NCBI RefSeq assembly: GCF_949987535.1
Contig: NW_026645842.1
Span: 62,001-126,000, forward strand
Direction: 5' to 3'
DNA: 64,000 bases
DNA from: Balaenoptera acutorostrata
Taxonomy: Eukaryota; Chordata; Mammalia; Artiodactyla; Balaenopteridae
Shown here: in pieces, positions 24,615 through 36,916 of the stretch
Layout: each line of letters starts with the position of its first letter
Position numbering within the stretch: the stretch's first letter is position 1
Position numbers and translations under genes: made by a program
The notes under the pieces: generated by a model
Seen by the model: the letters and a program-made list of their open reading frames with translations, nothing else
Told to the model about the DNA's origin: nothing
Databases searched by the model: none

Positions 24615-26373
24615 TGAAATCTGTTTCCTGCAATTCTGCCTTGCTTTCAAAGCCTCTTCGTTGCCTTCCCTTAATATATTCGTGGACGAGAGGTATCATT
24701 TAAAACTCTGCAGGTTTGTGAATTGCAGGGCCCCTGAGCTCCATTTTTCAACTCGCTTTTTTGGGAGCTGGCCGCAAAAGCGCAGGATTGCTTCAGGCCC
24801 TCTTCTGGTTCTGGGGGGCAGGCTGAGCTTGTGCTTAATTCTTCTTCCTGATGGGAAAATAGAGTGACCTGTGCCTGTCCCAACACCTAGAGCTAGTCTC
24901 TCATTGATTCCCCCTCTTCCCGTTCATCCTCAGGACAAATTGCAACCTGTACGGAACAGGAGGTTAAAGGTGCTGATTCTCCAAGGAGGGAGATGGCTAG
25001 TAAATAGGCTGGAATGGCGAACCCGAGCCAAGGAGATGAGAAATGAGGTGCGTTTCAGAAACCTTTCCCGATCACACGGTGTACCATCTTCTGGGTTTCT
25101 CATGCCTGTTTTCGATGTAGGAAGATGCCCTTGAACCTGGAGATTTGGGACCCATGGGATGGGTACCATGCAGTATTACTTGAAAGGGTCTGCGTTGGCT
25201 CACCCAACCTCACCGAACCTCTCAGCCCCAAGAGTGTCCAGCCTTATGTCTCAATCAGCTGTGGGTCTAGATATGGTCAATCCAGGTTGCATCACAGCCC
25301 CTGAACGAATTTTGGAAGAATTTCTCTCTCTTTCACTGTCTTTGTTTCACGGGTTTTGAAAAGTAATTTATTTTTATAATGGGGTTTAGCTGCTTTTCAC
25401 GGCTGTGTTTATGCCGCTTTACACCCCCTTGACTCACTTACGGAGAGATATCAATACATAGGTTTGAAGATTCTTACTAGTCAGATATATTCTTCTGCGT
25501 TGAATAGGGGGTGTTGAGTCCAGTTCACTGAAAAAGGAATAGGTCTTGTCTCTTACATATTGGGTTTATGGAACGGTATCTGAGCTAATTTGAAACCCTT
25601 GTTTTATGCATCACCCCACCTCACCTTTCCCGTTCAGCAGCCATAGTGTGTTTCCTAAACGTGTGACTCTGTTCTGTTTTGTAATTCAGTTCAAGTGTAG
25701 CGGTTTTTACATTCCCTCTCGAAGTGATATCTTATGATAAGTGTCTTTTTCTGTGTGACTTATTTCACTTAGAATCGTCGTACCTAAATCCACTCATCGT
25801 GCTGCTACTAGCCTTATGACGTTGATTTCATGGCTGAGTGATATTCCATTGTACATGAGGACCACAACTTCTTTATCCATTTTTCTCTTTCCTAGGATAT
25901 TTAAGGTGTAATGAAGTGGGGGTTCTTGTCAACAGAGCAGCCCTAAACTTTGGGGTGCCTGTGTCTTGCTGATTTTTAGTTTTCCCAATTTATACGCCCA
26001 TGAGTGGAAGTGCCCTATGCTCTCCAAGCTGTGTTTTTTAGATGTTTCAGAACACACCGTACACTTCTCCAGAGTGGCTGTTGGCAATTTACATCCCACC
26101 CATCAGCGTAGCAAGGCTCCCATTTCTCCATGGCCGGTCCTGCATTTCTGGTTTGGACACGTTTTTCCCCATGGCCCTTTTGCCCGCTGGGAAGCGAGAC
26201 TTCTTTGGAGCGCTGATTGGCCTTTCCAGGTTGCTTGGTTGGCCAAAAAGGGCGTATGCGTTTTTTCCTGAATATATTCAGGAAAAAACGCATACGCCCT
26301 TTTTGGCCAAGGGCATCATTGTCCACGTTTTGCCGCTTTTCATGTGCTTTCAAGGCGATTCGAATCTACCTCC
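24615..26373 (+). repeat. Satellite monomer 15 (type B)
   Basis: Same family as 13, 14 and 16 but keeps the KpnI site (GATGGGTACC). AAATAGGCTGG near 25002 is private. The middle has TTCTGCGTTG. The palindrome at 26239-26310 is intact. Confidence 0.97.
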
Positions 26374-28132
26374 TGAAATCTGTTTCCTGCAATTCTGCCT
26401 TGCTTTCAAAGCCTCTTCGTTGCCTTCCCTTAATATATTCGTGGACGAGAGGTATCATTTAAAACTCTGCAGGTTTGTGAATTGCAGGGCCCCTGAGCTC
26501 CATTTTTCAACTCGCTTTTTTGGGAGCTGGCCGCAAAAGCGCAGGATTGCTTCAGGCCCTCTTCTGGTTCTGGGGGGCAGGCTGAGCTTGTGCTTAATTC
26601 TTCTTCCTGATGGGAAAATAGAGTGACCTGTGCCTGTCCCAACACCTAGAGCTAGTCTCTCATTGATTCCCCCTCTTCCCGTTCATCCTCAGGACAAATT
26701 GCAACCTGTACGGAACAGGAGGTTAAAGGTGCTGATTCTCCAAGGAGGGAGATGGCTAGTAAATCGGCTGGAATGGCGAACCCGAGCCAAGGAGATGAGA
26801 AATGAGGTGCGTTTCAGAAACCTTTCCCGATCACACGGTGTACCATCTTCTGGGTTTCTCATGCCTGTTTTCGATGTAGGAAGATGCCCTTGAACCTGGA
26901 GATTTGGGACCCATGGGATGTGTACCATGCAGTATTACTTGAAAGGGTCTGCGTTGGCTCACCCAACCTCACCGAACCTCTCAGCCCCAAGAGTGTCCAG
27001 CCTTATGTCTCAATCAGCTGTGGGTCTAGATATGGTCAATCCAGGTTGCATCACAGCCCCTGAACGAATTTTGGAAGAATTTCTCTCTCTTTCACTGTCT
27101 TTGTTTCACGGGTTTTGAAAAGTAATTTATTTTTATAATGGGGTTTAGCTGCTTTTCACGGCTGTGTTTATGCCGCTTTACACCCCCTTGACTCACTTAC
27201 GGAGAGATATCAATACATAGGTTTGAAGATTCTTACTAGTCAGATATATTCTTCTGCGTTGAATAGGGGGTGTTGAGTCCAGTTCACTGAAAAAGGAATA
27301 GGTCTTGTCTCTTACATATTGGGTTTATGGAACGGTATCTGAGCTAATTTGAAACCCTTGTTTTATGCATCACCCCACCTCACCTTTCCCGTTCAGCAGC
27401 CATAGTGTGTTTCCTAAACGTGTGACTCTGTTCTGTTTTGTAATTCAGTTCAAGTGTAGCGGTTTTTACATTCCCTCTCGAAGTGATATCTTATGATAAG
27501 TGTCTTTTTCTGTGTGACTTATTTCACTTAGAATCGTCGTACCTAAATCCACTCATCGTGCTGCTACTAGCCTTATGACGTTGATTTCATGGCTGAGTGA
27601 TATTCCATTGTACATGAGGACCACAACTTCTTTATCCATTTTTCTCTTTCCTAGGATATTTAAGGTGTAATGAAGTGGGGGTTCTTGTCAACAGAGCAGC
27701 CCTAAACTTTGGGGTGCCTGTGTCTTGCTGATTTTTAGTTTTCCCAATTTATACGCCCATGAGTGGAAGTGCCCTATGCTCTCCAAGCTGTGTTTTTTAG
27801 ATGTTTCAGAACACACCGTACACTTCTCCAGAGTGGCTGTTGGCAATTTACATCCCACCCATCAGCGTAGCAAGGCTCCCATTTCTCCATGGCCGGTCCT
27901 GCATTTCTGGTTTGGACACGTTTTTCCCCATGGCCCTTTTGCCCGCTGGGAAGCGAGACTTCTTTGGAGCGCTGATTGGCCTTTCCAGGTTGCTTGGTTG
28001 GCCAAAAAGGGCGTATGCGTTTTTTCCTGAATATATTCAGGAAAAAACGCATACGCCCTTTTTGGCCAAGGGCATCATTGTCCACGTTTTGCCGCTTTTC
28101 ATGTGCTTTCAAGGCGATTCGAATCTACCTCC
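26374..28132 (+). repeat. Satellite monomer 16 (type B)
   Basis: Same variant set as monomer 13, including KpnI loss and TTCTGCGTTG. The palindrome at 27998-28069 is intact. Confidence 0.97.
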
Positions 28133-29891
28133 TGAAATCTGTTTCCTGCAATTCTGCCTTGCTTTCAAAGCCTCTTCGTTGCCTTCCCTTAATATATTTG
28201 TGGACGCGAGGTATCATTTAAAACTCTGCAGGTTTGTGAATTGCAGGGCCCCTGAGCTCCATTTTTCAACTCGCTTTTTTGGGAGCTGGCCGCAAAAGCG
28301 CAGGATTGCTTCAGGCCCTCTTCTGGTTCTGGGGGGCAGGCTGAGCTTGTGCTTAATTCTTCTTCCTGATGGGAAAATAGAGTGACCTGTGCCTGTCCCA
28401 ACACCTAGAGCTAGTCTCTCATTGGTTCCCCCTCTTCCCGTTCATCCTCAGGACAAATTGCAACCTGTACGGAACAGGAGGTTAAAGGTGCTGATTCTCC
28501 AAGGAGGGAGATGGCTAGTAAATCGGCTGGAATGGCGAACCCGAACCAAGGAGATGAGAAATGAGGTGCGTTTTAGAAACCTTTCCCGATCACACGGTGT
28601 ACCAACTTCTGGGTTTCTCATGCCTGTTTTCGACGTAGGAAGATGCCCTTGAACCTGGAGATTTGGGACCCATGGGATGTGTACCATGCAGTATTACTTG
28701 AAAGGGTCTGCGTTGGCTCACCCAACCTCACCGAACCTCTCAGCCCCAAGAGTGTCCAGCCTTATGTCTCAATCAGCTGTGGGTCTAGATATGGTCAATC
28801 CAGGTTGCATCACAGCCCCTGAACGAATTTTGGAAGAATTTCTCTCTCTTTCACTGTCTTTGTTTCACGGGTTTTGAAAAGTAATTTATTTGTATAATGG
28901 GGTTTAGCTGCTTTTCACGGCTGTGTTTATGCCGCTTTACACCCCCTTGACTCACTTACGGAGAGATATCAATACATAGGTTTGAAGATTCTTACTAGTC
29001 AGATATATTCTTGTGCGGTGAATAGGGGGTGTTGAGTCCAGTTCACTGAAAAAGGAATAGGTCTTGTCTCTTACATATTGGGTTTATGGAACGGTATCGG
29101 AGCTAATTTGAAACCCTTGTTTTATGCATCACCCCACCTCACCTTTCCCGTTCAGCAGCCATAGTGTGTTTCCTAAACGTGTGACTCTGTTCTGTTTTGT
29201 AATTCAGTTCAAGTGTAGCGGTTTTTACATTCCCTCTCGAAGTGATATCTTATGATAAGTGTCTTTTTCTGTGTGACTTATTTCACTTAGAATCCTCGTA
29301 CCTAAATCCACTCATCGTGCTGCTACTAGCCTTATGACGTTGATTTCATGGCTGAGTGATATTCCATTGTACATGAGGACCACAACTTCTTTATCCATTT
29401 TTCTCTTTCCTAGGATATTTCAGGTGTAATGAAGTGGGGGTTCTTGTCAACAGAGCAGCCCTAAACTTTGGGGTGCCTGTGTCTTGCTGATTTTTAGTTT
29501 TCCCAATTTATACGCCCATGAGTGGAAGTGCCCTATGCTCTCCAAGCTGTGTTTTTTAGATGTTTCAGAACACACCGTACACTTCTCCAGAGTGGCTGTT
29601 GGCAATTTACATCCCACCCATCAGCGTAGCAAGGCTCCCATTTCTCCATGGCCGGTCCTGCATTTCTGGTTTGGACACTTTTTTCCGCATGGCCCTTTTG
29701 CCCGCTGGGAAGCGAGACTTCTTTGGAGCGCTGATTGGCCTTTCCAGGTTGCTTGGTTGGCCAAAAAGGGCGTATGCGTTTTTTCCTGAATATATTCAGG
29801 AAAAAACGCATACGCCCTTTTTGGCCAAGGGCATCATTGTCCACGTTTTGCCGCTTTTCATGTGCTTTCAAGGCGATTCGAATCTACCTCC
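28133..29891 (+). repeat. Satellite monomer 17 (type A)
   Basis: Has GACGCGAGG, CCCGAACCAAGG (shared only with monomer 22), ACCAACTTCTGG (shared with 18), KpnI loss and ATATTTCAGG. The palindrome at 29757-29828 is intact. Confidence 0.97.
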
Positions 29892-31650
29892 TGAAATCTG
29901 TTTCCTGCAATTCTGCCTTGCTTTCAAAGCCTCTTCGTTGCCTTCCCTTAATATATTTGTGGACGAGAGGTATCATTTAAAACTCTGCAGGTTTGTGAAT
30001 TGCAGTGCCCCTGAGCTCCATTTTTCAACTCGCTTGTTTGGGAGCTGGACGCAAAAGCGCAGGATTGCTTCAGGCCCTCTTCTGGTTCTGGGGGGCAGGC
30101 TGAGCTTGTGCTTAATTCTTCTTCCTGATGGGAAAATAGAGTGACCTGTGCCTGTCCCAACACCTAGAGCTAGTCTCTCATTGGTTCCCCCTCTTCCCGT
30201 TCATCCTCAGGACAAATTGCAACCTGTACGGAACAGGAGGTTAAAGGTGCTGATTCTCCAAGGAGGGAGATGGCTAGTAAATCGGCTGGAATGGCGAACC
30301 CGAGCAAAGGAGATGAGAAATGAGGTGCGTTTTAGAAACCTTTCCCGATCACACGGTGTACCAACTTCTGGGTTTCTCATGCCTGTTTTCGACGTAGGAA
30401 GATGCCCTTGAACCTGGAGATTTGGGACCCATGGGATGGGTACCATGCAGTATTACTTGAAAGGGTCTGCGTTGGCTCACCCAACCTCACCGAACCTCTC
30501 AGCCCCAAGAGTGTCCAGCCTTATGACTCAATCAGCTGTGGGTCTAGATATGGTCAATCCAGGTTGCATCACAGCCCCTGAACGAATTTTGGAAGAATTT
30601 CTCTCTCTTTCACTGTCTTTGTTTCAAGGGTTTTGAAAAGTAATTTATTTTTATAATGGGGTTTAGCTGCTTTTCACGGCTGTGTTTATGCCGCTTTACA
30701 CCCCCTTGACTCACTTACGGAGAGATATCAATACATAGGTTTGAAGATTCTTACTAGTCAGATATATTCTTGTGCGGTGAATAGGGGGTGTTGAGTCCAG
30801 TTCACTGAAAAAGGAATAGGTCTTGTCTCTTACATATTGGGTTTATGGAACGGTATCTGAGCTAATTTGAAACCCTTGTTTTATGCATCACCCCACCTCA
30901 CCTTTCCCGTTCAGCAGCCATAGTGTGTTTCCTAAACGTGTGACTCTGTTCTGTTTTGTAATTCAGTTCAAGTGTAGCGGTTTTTACATTCCCTCTCGAA
31001 GTGATATCTTATGATAAGTGTCTTTTTCTGTGTGACTTATTTCACTTAGAATCGTCGTACCTAAATCCACTCATCGTGCTGCTACTAGCCTTATGACGTT
31101 GATTTCATGGCTGAGTGATATTCCATTGTACATGAGGACCACAACTTCTTTATCCATTTTTCTCTTTCCTAGGATATTTAAGGTGTAATGAAGTGGGGGT
31201 TCTTGTCAACAGAGCAGCCCTAAACTTTGGGGTGCCTGTGTCTTGCTGATTTTTAGTTTTCCCAATTTATACGCCCATGAGTGGAAGTGCCCTATGCTCT
31301 CCAAGCTGTGTTTTTTAGATGTTTCAGAACACACCGTACACTTCTCCACAGTGGCTGTTGGCAATTTACATCCCACCCATCAGCGTAGCAAGGCTCCCAT
31401 TTCTCCATGGCCGGTCCTGCATTTCTGGTTTGGACACGTTTTTCCGCATGGCCCTTTTGCCCGCTGGGAAGCGAGACTTCTTTGGAGCGCTGATTGGCCT
31501 TTCCAGGTTGCTTGGTTGGCCAAAAAGGGCGTATGCGTTTTTTCCTGAATATATTCAGGAAAAAACGCATACGCCCTTTTTGGCCAAGGGCATCATTGTC
31601 CACGTTTTGCCGCTTTTCATGTGCTTTCAAGGCGATTCGAATCTACCTCC
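29892..31650 (+). repeat. Satellite monomer 18 (A/B hybrid)
   Basis: The diagnostic site reads CGTTTTTCCGCATGG, type B at offset 1547 and type A at 1555. Private changes are CGCTTGTTTGGG, TATGACTCAA, GTTTCAAGGG and CTCCACAGTGG. The palindrome at 31516-31587 is intact. Confidence 0.97.
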
Positions 31651-33409
31651 TGAAATCTGTTTCCTGCAATTCTGCCTTGCTTTCAAAGCCTCTTCGTTGC
31701 CTTCCCTTAATATATTTGTGGACGCGAGGTATCATTTAAAACTCTGCAGGTTTGTGAATTGCAGGGCCCCTGAGCTCCATTTTTCAACTCGCTTTTTTGG
31801 GAGCTGGCCGCAAAAGCGCAGGATTGCTTCAGGCCCTCTTCTGGTTCTGGGTGGCAGGCTGAGCTTGTGCTTAATTCTTCTTCCTGATGGGAAAATAGAG
31901 TGACCTGTGCCTGTCCCAACACCTAGAGCTAGTCTCTCATTGGTTCCCCCTCTTCCCGTTCATCCTCAGGACAAATTGCAACCTGTACGGAACAGGAGGT
32001 TAAAGGTGCTGATTCTCCAAGGAGGGAGATGTCTAGTAAATCGGCTGGAATGGCGAACCCGAGCCAAGGAGATGAGAAATGAGGTGCGTTTTAGAAACCT
32101 TTCCCGATCACACGGTGTACCATCTTCTGGGTTTCTCATGCCTGTTTTCGACGTAGGAAGATGCCCTTGAACCTGGAGATTTGGGACCCATGGGATGGGT
32201 ACCATGCAGTATTACTTGAAAGGGTCTGCGTTGGCTCACCCAACCTCACCGAACCTCTCAGCCCCAAGAGTGTCCACCCTTATGTCTCAATCAGCTGTGG
32301 GTCTAGATATGGTCAATCCAGGTTGCATCACAGCCCCTGAACGAATTTTGGAAGAATTTCTCTCTCTTTCACTGTCTTTGTTTCACGGGTTTTGAAAAGT
32401 AATTTATTTTTATAATGGGGTTTAGCTGCTTTTCACGGCTGTGTTTATGCCGCTTTACACCCCCTTGACTCACTTACGGAGAGATATCAATACATAGGTT
32501 TGAAGATTCTTACTAGTCAGATATATTCTTGTGCGGTGAATAGGGGGTGTTGAGTCCAGTTCACTGAAAAAGGAATAGGTCTTGTCTCTTACATATTGGG
32601 TTTATGGAACGGTATCTGAGCTAATTTGAAACCCTTGTTTTATGCATCACCCCACCTCACCTTTCCCGTTCAGCAGCCATAGTGTGTTTCCTAAACGTGT
32701 GACTCTGTTCTGTTTTGTAATTCAGTTCAAGTGTAGCGGTTTTTACATTCCCTCTCGAAGTGATATCTTATGATAAGTGTCTTTTTCTGTGTGACTTATT
32801 TCACTTAGAATCGTCGTACCTAAATCCACTCATCGTGCTGCTACTAGCCTTATGACGTTGATTTCATGGCTGAGTGATATTCCATTGTACATGAGGACCA
32901 CAACTTCTTTATCCATTTTTCTCTTTCCTAGGATATTTAAGGTGTAATGAAGTGGGGGTTCTTGTCAACAGAGCAGCGCTAAACTTTGGGGTGCCTGTGT
33001 CTTGCTGATTTTTAGTTTTCCCAATTTATACGCCCATGAGTGGAAGTGCCCTATGCTCTCCAAGCTGTGTTTTTTAGATGTTTCAGAACACACCGTACAC
33101 TTCTCCAGAGTGGCTGTTGGCAATTTACATCCCACCCATCAGCGTAGCAAGGCTCCCATTTCTCCATGGCCGGTCCTGCATTTCTGGTTTGGACACGTTT
33201 TTCCCCATGGCCCTTTTGCCCGCTGGGAAGCGAGACTTCTTTGGAGCGCTGATTGGCCTTTCCAGGTTGCTTGGTTGGCCAAAAAGGGCGTATGCGTTTT
33301 TTCCTGAATATATTCAGGAAAAAACGCATACGCCCTTTTTGGATAAGGGCATCATTGTCCACGTTTTGCCGCTTATCATGTGCTTTCAAGGCGATTCGAA
33401 TCTACCTCC
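31651..33409 (+). repeat. Satellite monomer 19 (type B)
   Basis: GACGCGAGG at offset 71; private CTGGGTGGC (about 31847), GATGTCTAG (about 32029), GCAGCGCTAA (about 32974) and CTTATCATG (about 33372). The palindrome has a mutated right end (separate entry). Confidence 0.97.
33275..33346. mobile_element. Mariner-type palindrome with GGATAA right end
   Basis: The right arm ends TTTTTGGATAA, as in monomer 11; the left arm here is the normal GGGCGTATGCG. It marks the 5' edge of a segment shared with the 19.2-22.0 kb region. Confidence 0.9.
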
Positions 33410-35157
33410 TGAAATCTGTTTCCTGCAATTCTGCCTTGCTTTCAAAGCCTCTTCGTTGCCTTCCCTTAATATATTTGTGGACGCGAGGTATCATTTAAAA
33501 CTCTGCAGGTTTGTGAATTGCAGGGCCCCTGAGCTCCATTTTTCAACTCGCTTTTATGGGAGATGGCCGCAAAAGCGCAGGATTGCTTCAGGCCCTCTTC
33601 TGGTTCTGGGGGGCAGGCTGAGCTTGTGCTTAATTCTTCTTCCTGATGGGAAAATAGAGTGACCTGTGCCTGTCCCAACACCTAGAGCTAGTCTCTCATT
33701 GGTTGCCCCTCTTCCCGTTCATCCTCAGGACAAATTGCAACCTGTACGGAACAGGAGGTTAAAGGTGCTGATTCTCCAAGGAGGGAGATGGCTAGTAAAT
33801 CGGCTGGAATGGCGAACCCGAGCCAAGGAGATGAGAAATGAGGTGCGTTTTTGAAACCTTTCCCGATCACACGGTGTACCATCTTCTGGGTTTCTCATGC
33901 CTGTTTTCGACGTAGGAAGATGCCCTTGAACCTGGAGATTTGGGACCCATGGGATGGGTACCATGCAGTATTACTTGAAAGGGTCTGCGTTGGCTCACCC
34001 AACCTCACCGAACCTCTCAGCCCCAAGAGTGTCCACCCTTATGTCTCAATCAGCTGTGGGTCTAGATATGGTCAATCCAGGTTGCATCACAGCCCCTGAA
34101 CGAATTTTGGAAGAATTTCTCTCTCTTTCACTGTCTTTGTTTCACGGGTTTTGAAAAGTAATTTATTTGTATAATGGGGTTTAGCTGCTTTTCACGGCTG
34201 TGTTTATGCCGCTTTACACCCCCTTGACTCACTTACGGAGAGATATCAATACATAGGTTTGAAGATTCTAACTAGTCAGATATATTCTTGTGCGGTGAAT
34301 AGGGGGTGTTGAGTCCAGTTCACTGAAAAAGGAATACGTCTTGTCTCTTACATATTGGGTTTATGGAACGGTATCGGAGCTAATTTGAAACCCTTGTTTT
34401 ATGCATCACCCCACCTCACCTTTCCCGTTCAGCAGCCATAGTGTGTTTCCTAAACGTGTGACTCTGTTCTGTTTTGTAATTCAGTTCAAGTGTAGCGGTT
34501 TTTGCATTCCCTCTCGAAGTGATATCTTATGATAAGTGTCTTTTTCTGTGTGACTTATTTCACTTAGAATCGTCGTACCTAAATACACTCATCGTGCTGC
34601 TACTAGCCTTATGACGTTGATTTCATGGCTGAGTGATATTCCATTGTACAGGCGGACCACAACTTCTTTATCCATTTTTCTCTTTCCTAGGATATTTAAG
34701 GTGTAATGAAGTGGGGGTTCTTGTCAACAGAGCAGCCCTAAACTTTGGGGTGCCTGTGTCTTGCTGATTTTTAGTTTTCCCAATTTATACGCCCATGAGT
34801 GGAAGTGCCCTATGCTCTCCAAGCTGTGTTTTTTAGATGTTTCAGAACACACCGTACACTTCTCCAGAGTGGCTGTTGGCAATTTACATCCCACCCATCA
34901 GCGTAGCAAGGCTCCCATTTCTCCATGGCCGGTCCTGCATTTCTGGTTTGGACACGTTTTTCCCCATGGCCCTTTTGCCCGCTGGGAAGCGAGACTTCTT
35001 TGGAGCGCTGATTGGCCTTTCCAGGTTGCTTGGTTGGCCAAAAAGGGCGTATGCGTTTTTTCCTGAATAAAACGCATACGCCCTTTTTGGCCAAGGGCAT
35101 CATTGTCCACGTTTTGCCGCTTTTCATGTGCTTTCAAGGCGATTCGAATCTACCTCC
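33410..35157 (+). repeat. Satellite monomer 20 (type B, 1,748 bp; sister of monomer 12)
   Basis: Repeats every diagnostic variant listed for monomer 12. ACAGGCGGACC near 34648 is one private change. It starts exactly 14,061 bp downstream of monomer 12. Confidence 0.97.
35034..35094. mobile_element. Mariner-type palindrome with 11-bp central deletion
   Basis: Same deletion junction (CCTGAATAAAACGC) as in monomer 12, within the same haplotype, so inherited rather than independent. Confidence 0.92.
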
Positions 35158-36916
35158 TGAAATCTGTTTCCTGCAATTCTGCCTTGCTTTCAAAGCCTCT
35201 TCGTTGCCTTCCCTTAATATATTCGTGGACGAGAGGTATCATTTAAAACTCTGCAGGTTTGTGAATTGCAGGGCCCCTGAGCTCCATTTTTCAACTCGCT
35301 TTTTTGGGAGCTGGCCGCAAAAGCGCAGGATTGCTTCAGGCCCTCTTCTGGTTCTGGGGGGCAGGCTGAGCTTGTGCTTAATTCTTCTTCCTGATGGGAA
35401 AATAGAGTGACCTGTGCCTGTCCCAACACCTAGAGCTAGTCTCTCATTGATTCCCCCTCTTCCCGTTCATCCTCAGGACAAATTGCAACCTGTACGGAAC
35501 AGGAGGTTAAAGGTGCTGATTCTCCAAGGAGGGAGATGGCTAGTAAATCGGCTGGAATGGCGAACCCGAGCCAAGGAGATGAGAAATGAGGTGCGTTTCA
35601 GAAACCTTTCCCGATCACACGGTGTACCATCTTCTGGGTTTCTCATGCCTGTTTTCGATGTAGGAAGATGCCCTTGAACCTGGAGATTTGGGACCCATGG
35701 GATGTGTACCATGCAGTATTACTTGAAAGGGTCTGCGTTGGCTCACCCAACCTCACCGAACCTCTCAGCCCCAAGAGTGTCCAGCCTTATGTCTCAATCA
35801 GCTGTGGGTCTAGATATGGTCAATCCAGGTTGCATCACAGCCCCTGAACGAATTTTGGAAGAATTTCTCTCTCTTTCACTGTCTTTGTTTCACGGGTTTT
35901 GAAAAGTAATTTATTTTTATAATGGGGTTTAGCTGCTTTTCACGGCTGTGTTTATGCCGCTTTACACCCCCTTGACTCACTTACGGAGAGATATCAATAC
36001 ATAGGTTTGAAGATTCTTACTAGTCAGATATATTCTTCTGCGTTGAATAGGGGGTGTTGAGTCCAGTTCACTGAAAAAGGAATAGGTCTTGTCTCTTACA
36101 TATTGGGTTTATGGAACGGTATCTGAGCTAATTTGAAACCCTTGTTTTATGCATCACCCCACCTCACCTTTCCCGTTCAGCAGCCATAGTGTGTTTCCTA
36201 AACGTGTGACTCTGTTCTGTTTTGTAATTCAGTTCAAGTGTAGCGGTTTTTACATTCCCTCTCGAAGTGATATCTTATGATAAGTGTCTTTTTCTGTGTG
36301 ACTTATTTCACTTAGAATCGTCGTACCTAAATCCACTCATCGTGCTGCTACTAGCCTTATGACGTTGATTTCATGGCTGAGTGATATTCCATTGTACATG
36401 AGGACCACAACTTCTTTATCCATTTTTCTCTTTCCTAGGATATTTAAGGTGTAATGAAGTGGGGGTTCTTGTCAACAGAGCAGCCCTAAACTTTGGGGTG
36501 CCTGTGTCTTGCTGATTTTTAGTTTTCCCAATTTATACGCCCATGAGTGGAAGTGCCCTATGCTCTCCAAGCTGTGTTTTTTAGATGTTTCAGAACACAC
36601 CGTACACTTCTCCAGAGTGGCTGTTGGCAATTTACATCCCACCCATCAGCGTAGCAAGGCTCCCATTTCTCCATGGCCGGTCCTGCATTTCTGGTTTGGA
36701 CACGTTTTTCCCCATGGCCCTTTTGCCCGCTGGGAAGCGAGACTTCTTTGGAGCGCTGATTGGCCTTTCCAGGTTGCTTGGTTGGCCAAAAAGGGCGTAT
36801 GCGTTTTTTCCTGAATATATTCAGGAAAAAACGCATACGCCCTTTTTGGCCAAGGGCATCATTGTCCACGTTTTGCCGCTTTTCATGTGCTTTCAAGGCG
36901 ATTCGAATCTACCTCC
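35158..36916 (+). repeat. Satellite monomer 21 (type B)
   Basis: Belongs to the 13-16 family: ATATTCGTGG, CATTGATTCC, CGATGTAGG, KpnI lost, TTCTGCGTTG. The palindrome at 36782-36853 is intact. Confidence 0.97.
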
